Source: Actinomycetota bacterium (GTDB lineage Bacteria; Actinomycetota; Humimicrobiia; Humimicrobiales; Humimicrobiaceae). Taken from it: a stretch of DNA of 5,729 nt. The position numbers and the translations under genes were made by a program. The notes under the pieces are model-generated. The model searched no databases. It had not been told where the DNA came from and worked only from the letters and a program-made list of their open reading frames with translations. Positions 1 to 5,729 of the stretch are shown one piece after another (within the stretch, counting starts at the first letter, position 1; each line of letters opens with the position of its first letter). Location: the NCBI GenBank assembly GCA_023379515.1, contig JAMCQQ010000432.1:1-5729 (forward strand). The letters are read 5' to 3'.

Positions 1-620
1 CCTTTATCTTTTGCCAAAGCTCCCAGAAACGTTATTGTTTTTTTTGCTTGTTTTTTAGGGAAAAACATTTTCGGAGTTCTTATACCATTATGAATTATAT
101 TTATGTTTTGCCTGGGGATCCCCCATTCTATCAAGTCCTTTCTCGTTGATTCGGAAACTGTCATAAATGGAATATTCCTATAGAATAACTTAAATATAAG
201 CGGTTCAATCAGCGGGCCAAATACTTTTGGTCCCAGACAAAATGGCCATGGCCAGGGATTTAGATGCCATACTTCTTTAGTAACTTCATGAATGAATGCA
301 AGCTTTTTTTTTCTTACGTATAAAGGAGTAAAAAATGGGATACCATGAAATTGGTCAACCACCAAATTAAATTCGGGATGAGCTTTAAATAAATACCAGT
401 AAAAAGCCAGCCACTGAACCTCAATAAATTGCCGTCCTTGTCTCCTCACAGTTACTCCGTCAATTATCTCCTCTTTTTTTGCTCCCTTATAATAGGCGGT
501 AAAAAGCGTGACCTTATGACCTGATCTAACCCACCGCTTAGCATGTTCATGGGTTGAAATTTCAGCACCTCCAGCATTCGGATGACCCGGGCCCCTCCAA
601 GATAAAATTAAGATATTCAA
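1..620 (-). CDS. GT4-family glycosyltransferase, N-terminal part (3' end cut by window edge)
   Basis: Cytoplasmic or membrane-associated retaining glycosyltransferase of the GT4 family (GT-B fold), likely moving a sugar from a nucleotide-sugar donor onto a growing glycan or lipid carrier. The visible 206 residues cover the N-terminal Rossmann-like domain and the start of the second. The first strand is followed by a glycine-rich acceptor-side loop, PNAGGAE, at 14-20. A further block, FIHEVTKEVWH, lies at 109-119. The linker motif VSESTRKDL is at 155-163 and IIHNGI at 175-180; FLGALAKDKG begins the donor domain at 198. The donor-binding E-x7-E motif would lie beyond the left edge. The start is TTG at 620-618, chosen because MNILILSWRG is a typical GT4 beginning, an AAGGA lies just upstream, and the codon overlaps the preceding stop as TTGA. 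A TTG at 638-636 is in frame but would add a non-family extension. Last gene visible in the operon. The family is clear; the exact donor and acceptor are unknown. Confidence 0.9.
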   Translation of the reverse strand, partial: MNILILSWRGPGHPNAGGAEISTHEHAKRWVRSGHKVTLFTAYYKGAKKEEIIDGVTVRRQGRQFIEVQWLAFYWYLFKAHPEFNLVVDQFHGIPFFTPLYVRKKKLAFIHEVTKEVWHLNPWPWPFCLGPKVFGPLIEPLIFKLFYRNIPFMTVSESTRKDLIEWGIPRQNINIIHNGIRTPKMFFPKKQAKKTITFLGALAKDK

Positions 621-2644
621 TTTTTCCTTATCCTCCAAATCGTTGCATTCGCATTAGAATAAATTTCTTCAAGATTAAGATCTCCCGGCGAAAATGGGAC
701 TATCTCTCTATAATCCTCAAATCTTACTACATAAATATAGCTCGCTTTAAGCTTGGCTAATTCTTTCCTCGCTTCTTCCCTGGTTTTAGCAGTAAATACT
801 GAAGAATTATACACGACTTTCTTTTTAGATACATCAGCTACATAATTTCGTTTATTGGAAAAAATTGCAGGTAAGTATTTTGTGTGAAATGAGCATTGCA
901 AACAAACTCTATCGAAAACTACGATTTTACCATCCGGCATTAATGATAAGCGTACCAGTGCATCCAGCTCTGATTGAGATACAAAGTAATTTCGGGTATT
1001 AAAATTGTACCAAAAAAATATACCAAAAATTATTGATAATATTATGCTTGCTGCAAAAAGGCGTCTGCTCTTAGATAAGCCTCTTTTTCTAATAAAAAAT
1101 AAGGCAGTTATAAATACAAGTGAAATTATAATTTCCACAATCATAATCTTTCGCTGTTTTAGAAAGTTTGTAGCTTCAGGAGTTAAATCTCTGAATACTA
1201 ATCCATCCTGAGGAAAAATCCAACTTTTTTTGGGAGATATTGAAAAAATATTGCCTTGTTTAGTTATTTCAGCAACAGGCGTATTAGTTAAAGCCTTTGG
1301 TATTTGGTTTATCTTCCCTGAAAAAGTTAAATTATCTTTCGATAATTTGATAAAAATTCCATCCTGATATTTCAAAACTAAATCATTACCGTTAACATTT
1401 ATTTCTTCCAATTTTTTATTTAAAACAATCCACGCTTCTTTCTCGTCACTAGCTGAATCAATAATAGATGGTATATTGATAAATAGATCAGGATCACGAT
1501 TAGGAGAAATATAATACGGTTCTTCAAAGTTATTAAAATAAAATCGAAGATCTAAAAATTTTGTTTCATAAGTCTCGTAATTGTAAGTTAAATAAACTCT
1601 TATAAACGGTGATTGATACCAAATCGCCTTAATCTTTTTTCCCAACAAATCATCTAATTCAAAAATCTGCGGTGGTGAAACTGTAGTAAAGGTTTTTCTA
1701 TACCAACTTGCAAAATCTTTCATTGTTACCACATCAACAAGTCCTCTATTTTTCATATCTAAAGCAAAATCAAGTTGTCTTGCAAAAACACCTGCATACG
1801 TCTCCGGAATAAAATCTCCTTCCAATCCAATTGTGATTTGCCCAAATTGATTGTTATTTTTCTGAGTATAGAACCGGATTAACTTCTGAAAATAATCATC
1901 TACCTGGTAATCCTGAGTGCTAAAAAGACTGGCAGGTCGTTTACCGTAGCCGTTTAAAGGATCTCTCGCTGCCCATTGCATAGTCACCAAATCAAGTTTA
2001 GAACTTATGTCATTTGCAGGTACGCCGGCATGATATTTACTTGGGAAAAAAGGTGTACTCCAATATTGACCCCATATATGGTACCCATCAGTCTCAAACT
2101 GATCAGCGCAAGTCAAATTTGCAGTAATGCCATATTTATTTTTCATATATTCTAGGGAAAAACTATCAGTCCACCAGGATCCTACAGAAACAGGATAAAA
2201 GCCAAATTTTTCTTTAAACTTATTAAAAATCTGATCAATTAACTTTTTCCTGTCATCTTGCGTGTATCCTGACAAAAAAAGTGAATTCGATCTATGCCAA
2301 GAATCTGTTTGATTGTAAGTTACACCCGCATCCCGTGCAAAAAGTGGCGTCACCTCTAAAAAAAGACCTAATTCTTGATTTTGATCCATTGTTTTAGCAA
2401 CAGAATTAACTCCATCGTTTTGCATTACGTCATAAGTAAAAAGCCAGGTTGCCGGGAGGTGTCTTTTTGTAACTTCGGAATACTGAGATTTTAAACTTGC
2501 TTTAGGATCCTTAGTATATGCAGATATACGAACCGGATTAACTATATTTATAAATTGGAGGGATTCTGTTTTAGCTAAAACATGATTCGGCAATACCCAT
2601 ACAAAAAAACCAACAACTATAATAACAATTTGTAAAATTTTCAT
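617..2644 (-). CDS. Exported membrane-anchored protein: polysaccharide-deacetylase-like barrel, two TM helices, GT-C/YfhO-like C-terminal domain
   Basis: A 675-residue secreted, membrane-anchored protein. Residues 1-24 look like a signal peptide (MKILQ start, hydrophobic core, VLA before K25). Residues about 30-320 resemble the (beta/alpha) barrel of NodB-type deacetylases and related glycoside hydrolases: LPATWLFTYDV at 63-73 matches the usual ATFF strand, LGLFLEVTP at 92-100 sits where the H-x3-H motif normally is, then FGFYPVSVGSWWTDS at 147-161 and a late VDVVTMKDFASWY at 303-315. The canonical Asp-Asp and His ligands are not visible, so activity is uncertain. About 325-490 is beta-rich and unassigned. 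Hydrophobic helices lie at about 499-518 and 529-547, with a basic loop between (R519, K520, R521, K525, R527, R528); by the positive-inside rule both large domains face outside. Residues 555-675 resemble the soluble tail of GT-C/YfhO membrane proteins and carry C581-x2-C584. The start is ATG in an ATGA overlap, with no clear Shine-Dalgarno. Processing, binding or sensing of the exported glycan is inferred. Confidence 0.8.
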   Translation of the reverse strand: MKILQIVIIVVGFFVWVLPNHVLAKTESLQFINIVNPVRISAYTKDPKASLKSQYSEVTKRHLPATWLFTYDVMQNDGVNSVAKTMDQNQELGLFLEVTPLFARDAGVTYNQTDSWHRSNSLFLSGYTQDDRKKLIDQIFNKFKEKFGFYPVSVGSWWTDSFSLEYMKNKYGITANLTCADQFETDGYHIWGQYWSTPFFPSKYHAGVPANDISSKLDLVTMQWAARDPLNGYGKRPASLFSTQDYQVDDYFQKLIRFYTQKNNNQFGQITIGLEGDFIPETYAGVFARQLDFALDMKNRGLVDVVTMKDFASWYRKTFTTVSPPQIFELDDLLGKKIKAIWYQSPFIRVYLTYNYETYETKFLDLRFYFNNFEEPYYISPNRDPDLFINIPSIIDSASDEKEAWIVLNKKLEEINVNGNDLVLKYQDGIFIKLSKDNLTFSGKINQIPKALTNTPVAEITKQGNIFSISPKKSWIFPQDGLVFRDLTPEATNFLKQRKIMIVEIIISLVFITALFFIRKRGLSKSRRLFAASIILSIIFGIFFWYNFNTRNYFVSQSELDALVRLSLMPDGKIVVFDRVCLQCSFHTKYLPAIFSNKRNYVADVSKKKVVYNSSVFTAKTREEARKELAKLKASYIYVVRFEDYREIVPFSPGDLNLEEIYSNANATIWRIRKN
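625..629 (-). promoter_or_regulatory. Ribosome binding site for the TTG-started GT4 gene
   Basis: On the minus strand AAGGA lies four bases before the TTG at 620-618, inside the last codons of the preceding gene. The spacing is a little short but it supports TTG 620 over the in-frame TTG at 638, which has no purine-rich site at a usual distance. The start also overlaps the upstream stop as TTGA, so re-initiation by terminating ribosomes is likely. Confidence 0.6.
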
Positions 2645-3447
2645 CCAACATTTATTCTGAAATTCAACTCCGGGTCAAATCTCCATTTTCGTTTATTCTT
2701 ATCCGAATAATAATTTAATATTTTCAACCTGTAGAAAACTGCCAGAGTGTCCACAAGCATAGCAAAAACTGTCCTTAGAAATTGCTGACTGGTAAGAGTA
2801 GAGGCACCTCCAAAGCGCAGTGTGATATCGATAGGCGCTTCAAAAATTCTTTTGTACCCCAAATAATTGGCTACAGCTAAGATTTCAACATCAAAAGCGA
2901 ACCGCTTTACCAAAAGTCTCGGTAGTACTTTTTCCAGCACTTCTCTTCTAAAAAATTTCATCCCCACTTGAGTATCACGGGTTTTCAACCCAAACAGCAA
3001 CCAAACTAAAATTTGATAACCCATCGATAGAATTCTTCTTTGCCAAGGATAATATACTTTGGAAGCAGGATGTCTCTTCGAACCGACTATAATATCCGCG
3101 TTATACCACTCAAAGTGTTCTAACAGCAGCGAAAGGCCGTTAGGATTTAAATCCATCCCTGAATCGATAAAACCAATCATATCACCAGTACTTTGCCCCA
3201 TTCCAAAACGCACAGCATATCCTTTACCCTTGTTAGTATCATAACCAATCACCTTAATATTGGGATAATTTTTCGCATACTTCTGGGCGTTACTAAGCGT
3301 ATCATCGTCTCCCCCATCTACGACACAAATTAGCTCCGATGGATAACGAAGTTTATCTAAGACACCCTGAATACGCTTCAAGTCATTAGCTATTGTTTTT
3401 TCCTGTTTGTATGCCGGAACTATTAAAGAAACCAGTTCTATTTCCAC
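2641..3447 (-). CDS. GT2 glycosyltransferase, polyprenyl-phosphate sugar synthase type (Dpm1/Alg5-like)
   Basis: A 268-residue inverting GT-A glycosyltransferase, probably making a polyprenyl-phosphate-linked hexose from a nucleotide sugar at the inner face of the membrane. Visible motifs in order: IVPAYKQEKTI at 9-19 (nucleotide binding), VVDGGDDDT at 42-50 (usually VDDGSxDxT), NKGKGYAVRFGM at 72-83, FIDSGMDLNP at 93-102 (the metal-binding DXD region, here DSG with a further Asp at 99), IIVGSKRHPASK at 119-130, DTQVGMKFFRREV at 158-170 and FAFDVEIL at 183-190. These are the hallmarks of dolichyl-phosphate mannose or glucose synthases. Length suits the single-domain type. A short hydrophobic stretch at 142-154 may touch the membrane; no true multi-TM tail (as in GtrB/ArnC) is present. 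The start is GTG, overlapping the flippase end by 10 nt and preceded by a good Shine-Dalgarno; the stop forms ATGA with the next gene. Likely donor supplier for the GT-C enzyme two genes upstream. Mannose versus glucose cannot be told from sequence. Confidence 0.9.
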   Translation of the reverse strand: MEIELVSLIVPAYKQEKTIANDLKRIQGVLDKLRYPSELICVVDGGDDDTLSNAQKYAKNYPNIKVIGYDTNKGKGYAVRFGMGQSTGDMIGFIDSGMDLNPNGLSLLLEHFEWYNADIIVGSKRHPASKVYYPWQRRILSMGYQILVWLLFGLKTRDTQVGMKFFRREVLEKVLPRLLVKRFAFDVEILAVANYLGYKRIFEAPIDITLRFGGASTLTSQQFLRTVFAMLVDTLAVFYRLKILNYYSDKNKRKWRFDPELNFRINVG

Positions 3448-4688
3448 AAGGACCCCTTTCCAAAACTTAAGTATACAAGAAGAGAGATAAGCAGCAAAAC
3501 GATAACTAGCGTTGAGGCTATTATTATTGAATACAGGCTTTGGTGAGAAATTGAAATCACTGCTATTTGTATAAGTGCTGCAAATAAAGGAAACAGCACT
3601 ACCTTAGTTCTGCCTAAAGACAAGCTATAATTGATCAGGAGTGAGGACAATGTAAATAAACTCATAAACAGTCCAAACCAGAAAAGAAGATTCTTTGCCT
3701 CAAGGTAAGAGGAATTATATAACAACGTAATAACAAACGAAGGCAACATCCAATAGATCAAGAGTATCACAACAGACAGAATTATTGTAGCTAAAGAGCT
3801 ATAGACAAAAACCCGTTTGTAGTCTTCGCCTCTAGATTGTCTTCTGGCAACTATAGGAAACATCACTGCCCCAATTGGACCGGCACCAAAAAAGATTATT
3901 TTCCCCAAAGTTGATATAGCACTGTAAATTCCAGCATCATGAGAAGAAAAAAAATGCTTTACCAGTATTACATCCGATGAGTAGAGTGAAGTAATGGCAA
4001 ATGATTGAATCATTACAGGAAGAGCAAATAAAACCATGGAGCGCATATCCTGTACACTAGCATTCTTATCTACTTTCGGGTGCTTCAAATAAATCTCACT
4101 CAAATACCACCCTAGAATTACTGCAACTACTAAACCCATCACTGCTCCACCAATACCAAAACCTACATAGACTAAAACAGCCGCCAGTATTAATTTAGCC
4201 GCATTCTCTACCAAAATAGACACTATCGCCGCCTTAAATTTTAATAATCCCTGTAGGATAGACCTGTTAACTAGTGCCGGCAAAGAGAATAAGAAGGAAA
4301 TTCCAATAAGTAAAACATACCAAATTTGACTCACACGCAAAAAAGAAACAATCAGTGGCGAAACAATCGCAATTAAGATAAAAAGAAATAAGGATATCTT
4401 GAAACTTCTATCCTTCAACCAATCAGTCAAAATCGTTATCTGATCTTGATCTTTTGCAGCAGAAACAGACTTAATTATTACCAAACTTAAGGAACCTGGT
4501 ATGACACCCAAAAGACCTATTACGGAAATGAGTGCAACTAACTCTCCGTAACCGGCAGGTCCTAGTAATCTTCCCAAAACAAAGTGATATATGTAATTTA
4601 TGACATTAACAGTATTTGAACCGATAATCATTGTGACGCTGCCGGAAAATAAGGGGTGTAAGACTATCTGCCTAATACGCTTTCTCAT
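3438..4688 (-). CDS. Wzx/RfbX-like polysaccharide flippase (MOP superfamily)
   Basis: An integral membrane flippase of the polysaccharide transporter branch of the MOP (MATE-like) superfamily, expected to move lipid-linked oligosaccharide from the cytoplasmic to the outer leaflet. Starting at ATG 4688 it has 416 residues, the usual size, and hydropathy by eye suggests about 12 membrane helices spread over the whole length. Signature stretches are GRLLGPAGYGELVAL at about 39-53 (the N-terminal LGPxxYG motif of the RfbX family) and SDVILVKHFFSSHDAGIYSA at 238-257, then a FFGAGPIGAVMFPIVARR block at 266-283, the usual middle helix region of the family. It overlaps the GT-C gene before it by four bases (ATGA) and the GT2 gene after it by ten. 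A TTG at 4697 would lengthen it by three residues but lies only 3 nt after the AAGAGG sequence, so ATG is preferred. Its place between glycosyltransferases supports a glycan-export role. The actual substrate is unknown. Confidence 0.92.
   Translation of the reverse strand: MRKRIRQIVLHPLFSGSVTMIIGSNTVNVINYIYHFVLGRLLGPAGYGELVALISVIGLLGVIPGSLSLVIIKSVSAAKDQDQITILTDWLKDRSFKISLFLFILIAIVSPLIVSFLRVSQIWYVLLIGISFLFSLPALVNRSILQGLLKFKAAIVSILVENAAKLILAAVLVYVGFGIGGAVMGLVVAVILGWYLSEIYLKHPKVDKNASVQDMRSMVLFALPVMIQSFAITSLYSSDVILVKHFFSSHDAGIYSAISTLGKIIFFGAGPIGAVMFPIVARRQSRGEDYKRVFVYSSLATIILSVVILLIYWMLPSFVITLLYNSSYLEAKNLLFWFGLFMSLFTLSSLLINYSLSLGRTKVVLFPLFAALIQIAVISISHQSLYSIIIASTLVIVLLLISLLVYLSFGKGSLWK
3453..3459 (-). 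promoter_or_regulatory. Strong ribosome binding site for the GTG-started GT2 gene
   Basis: On the minus strand AAAGGGG stands five bases before the GTG at 3447-3445, within the end of the flippase coding sequence. It is the clearest Shine-Dalgarno of the window and fixes the GTG as the start, giving MEIELVSLIVPAYK, the expected beginning of a GT2 enzyme. A strong independent site here suggests the GT2 product may be made at a higher level than by coupling alone. Confidence 0.7.
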
Positions 4689-5729
4689 GCTATCCAATAT
4701 CCTCTTAAGAAAAAAGCTGTTTCGATAATCAAACCAAAAAACAATAAAACAAGTAATAAGAACCTAATTAATTTTGGTAAACCGCCAAACCAAATAGCTG
4801 CTGCTAAAAATGATGATAAGTAAAACATACCATATCTCGGAACAGATGAAAAACTTCCTTGGATAGTTGGAGTTAAAAAACCCAACATGGCATAAACCAG
4901 ATATGAAAGTCTTATTTTTTTAAAATAACCATAAATAGGCAGCAAGAAAAATAATATTCCCACTATAAATTCTAGGACGATTGTCTGAAAAATTGGATTT
5001 TGAAGATTAACAGTAAAAATCATCTTTATATACCTGTAATAAACTTGAGGTAAAAGCGTTAAACCTGATTGGTGCTGTTCTCCAACGAGCTTTTGTAAAT
5101 GATAAAACGCTAAAGGATCACCAACAGTGATAAATTGATAGAGCATATAAATCCCGAGACCCGCTGGAATCAAAAAAACCCAAAAAATCCTGGGAGAGCG
5201 TATTCTTTGCTGCCAAGCCTCAATTAAAAGTGCTGGCAAAATAAAGATGCCAAAAATTCTAGTCGCAGACGAGACCATACCAAACATTCCTGCAGCCAAC
5301 CAATTTCCTTTTCTGGCATTATAAAAAGATAAAACGGAGAAAAGCAAAAATAGCGATTCGTTATAAACTGCACCAAAATAAAACGAGGTTGGAAAAATCA
5401 AAATTAAAATAATGGTCAAATATGCTATTTGTTTTGAAAAATCAATTTTGATCAGTTCGAAGAGAAATATTAAAGCCAGTACAAAGGAAACATTAGAAAT
5501 GATCAATCCGGTGAGTGTGGAATTAATCAGAGATACAAGTAAATTATAAGGATCAGGTCGTGCAAAAATTGATATTAAAGTGGGATAAACCGGAAAAAAA
5601 GCCTGTTCTAAATACTTGTAACCGAATATTGCAATAGACAGGTAATGTTCACCATCAAAATTTGCCCAAGCAAAAAGCTGAGGTGATGTTGCATAGTTAA
5701 TCGGACCGCCTCCCAAAAATCGATCTTTA
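4685..5729 (-). CDS. PIG-V-like GT-C mannosyltransferase (5' end cut by window edge)
   Basis: A multi-pass membrane glycosyltransferase of the GT-C fold, resembling the PIG-V (GPI mannosyltransferase II, GT76) family, which transfers mannose from a lipid-phosphate donor at the outer membrane face. The frame stays open to the right edge, giving 347 visible residues, so the TTG at 5716-5714 is probably an internal leucine (context KDRFLGGGP) and the N-terminus with the first helix is missing. Numbering from the first full codon at 5728: the first extracytoplasmic loop carries WANFDGEHYLSIA at 21-33 with the likely catalytic D25, and AFFPVYP at 43-49. FPTSFYFGAVYNES at 112-125 and ATRIFG at 155-160 match the conserved PIG-V blocks; GDPLAFYHLQ at 203-212 and SVPRYGMFYL at 295-304 follow. 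About nine hydrophobic segments are visible. The C-terminal GYWIA is of the type seen in bacterial members. The stop is TGA in an ATGA overlap with the flippase. The family call is strong; sugar specificity is inferred. Confidence 0.88.
   Translation of the reverse strand, partial: KDRFLGGGPINYATSPQLFAWANFDGEHYLSIAIFGYKYLEQAFFPVYPTLISIFARPDPYNLLVSLINSTLTGLIISNVSFVLALIFLFELIKIDFSKQIAYLTIILILIFPTSFYFGAVYNESLFLLFSVLSFYNARKGNWLAAGMFGMVSSATRIFGIFILPALLIEAWQQRIRSPRIFWVFLIPAGLGIYMLYQFITVGDPLAFYHLQKLVGEQHQSGLTLLPQVYYRYIKMIFTVNLQNPIFQTIVLEFIVGILFFLLPIYGYFKKIRLSYLVYAMLGFLTPTIQGSFSSVPRYGMFYLSSFLAAAIWFGGLPKLIRFLLLVLLFFGLIIETAFFLRGYWIA
4701..4706 (-). promoter_or_regulatory. Likely ribosome binding site for the flippase gene
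   Basis: AAGAGG on the minus strand lies 12 bases before the ATG at 4688 and only 3 bases before the in-frame TTG at 4697. Neither spacing is ideal, but ATG with the ATGA overlap is the better start; a GGA at 4695-4693 may add weak pairing nearer the ATG. Confidence 0.45.

Noticed and set aside
114..123. 10-bp palindrome GGGGATCCCC
   Set aside because: It is inside the GT4 reading frame (W-G-I-P) and is short enough to be chance.
243..254. 12-bp perfect palindrome TGGCCATGGCCA as a possible operator
   Set aside because: It lies within the GT4 gene and simply encodes a Trp-Pro-Trp-Pro run; no second copy or promoter is nearby.
304..312. Run of nine T (A on the coding strand) as a possible programmed slippage site or terminator
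   Set aside because: The reading frame is continuous through it, encoding a lysine run, and no hairpin precedes it. Slippage cannot be excluded but nothing supports it.
554..760. Plus-strand open frame of 68 codons
   Set aside because: It lies antisense to the GT4 start and the end of the barrel protein gene, both well supported; the predicted peptide is basic, low in family-like pattern, and has no good ribosome binding site.
1005..1211. Plus-strand open frame of 68 codons
   Set aside because: It is antisense to the TM and linker region of the 675-residue protein and mirrors that hydrophobic composition; no independent coding sign.
3059..3244. Plus-strand open frame of 61 codons
   Set aside because: It is antisense to the catalytic core of the GT2 gene, whose motifs explain this sequence fully.
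617..5729. Recoded TGA (glycine) as in Gracilibacteria/Absconditabacteria
   Set aside because: TGA ends three genes exactly where the next gene starts in ATGA/TTGA overlaps, so it acts as a stop.

Overview
This window is a stretch of A+T-rich bacterial DNA (roughly two-thirds A+T by eye). It carries five genes, all on the minus strand, packed end to end with no intergenic space. Read in the direction of transcription (right to left) they are: (1) a GT-C membrane sugar transferase resembling the PIG-V/GPI mannosyltransferase II family, cut by the right edge; (2) a Wzx/RfbX-like polysaccharide flippase; (3) a GT2 glycosyltransferase of the polyprenyl-phosphate sugar synthase type (Dpm/Alg5-like); (4) a 675-residue exported, membrane-anchored protein with an N-terminal region like a polysaccharide deacetylase (NodB) barrel and a C-terminal domain like the soluble tail of GT-C/YfhO-type membrane proteins; (5) a GT4 glycosyltransferase starting with TTG, cut by the left edge.

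All four gene junctions overlap: ATGA (4688-4685), a 10-nt overlap (3447-3438), ATGA (2644-2641) and TTGA (620-617). This is the layout of a single translationally coupled operon. No promoter, terminator, RNA gene, mobile element, CRISPR array or attachment site was found. The operon start and end both lie outside the window.

The proteins fit one pathway: assembly and export of a lipid-linked or cell-surface glycan. A cytoplasmic GT4 enzyme would add sugars from nucleotide-sugar donors. The GT2 enzyme would charge a polyprenyl-phosphate carrier with a sugar. The flippase would move lipid-linked glycan across the membrane. The GT-C enzyme would then use a lipid-linked sugar on the outer face. 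The exported barrel protein would act on, bind or sense the glycan outside the cell. The individual family calls are well supported by motifs; the joint pathway is inference.

The A+T bias, dense overlaps, and the style of the GT2, barrel and PIG-V-like proteins recall Candidate Phyla Radiation (Patescibacteria) genomes, perhaps Microgenomates. That placement is an impression from the sequence and was not tested. TGA ends three of the four visible gene ends, so the TGA-as-glycine code of Gracilibacteria/Absconditabacteria does not apply.
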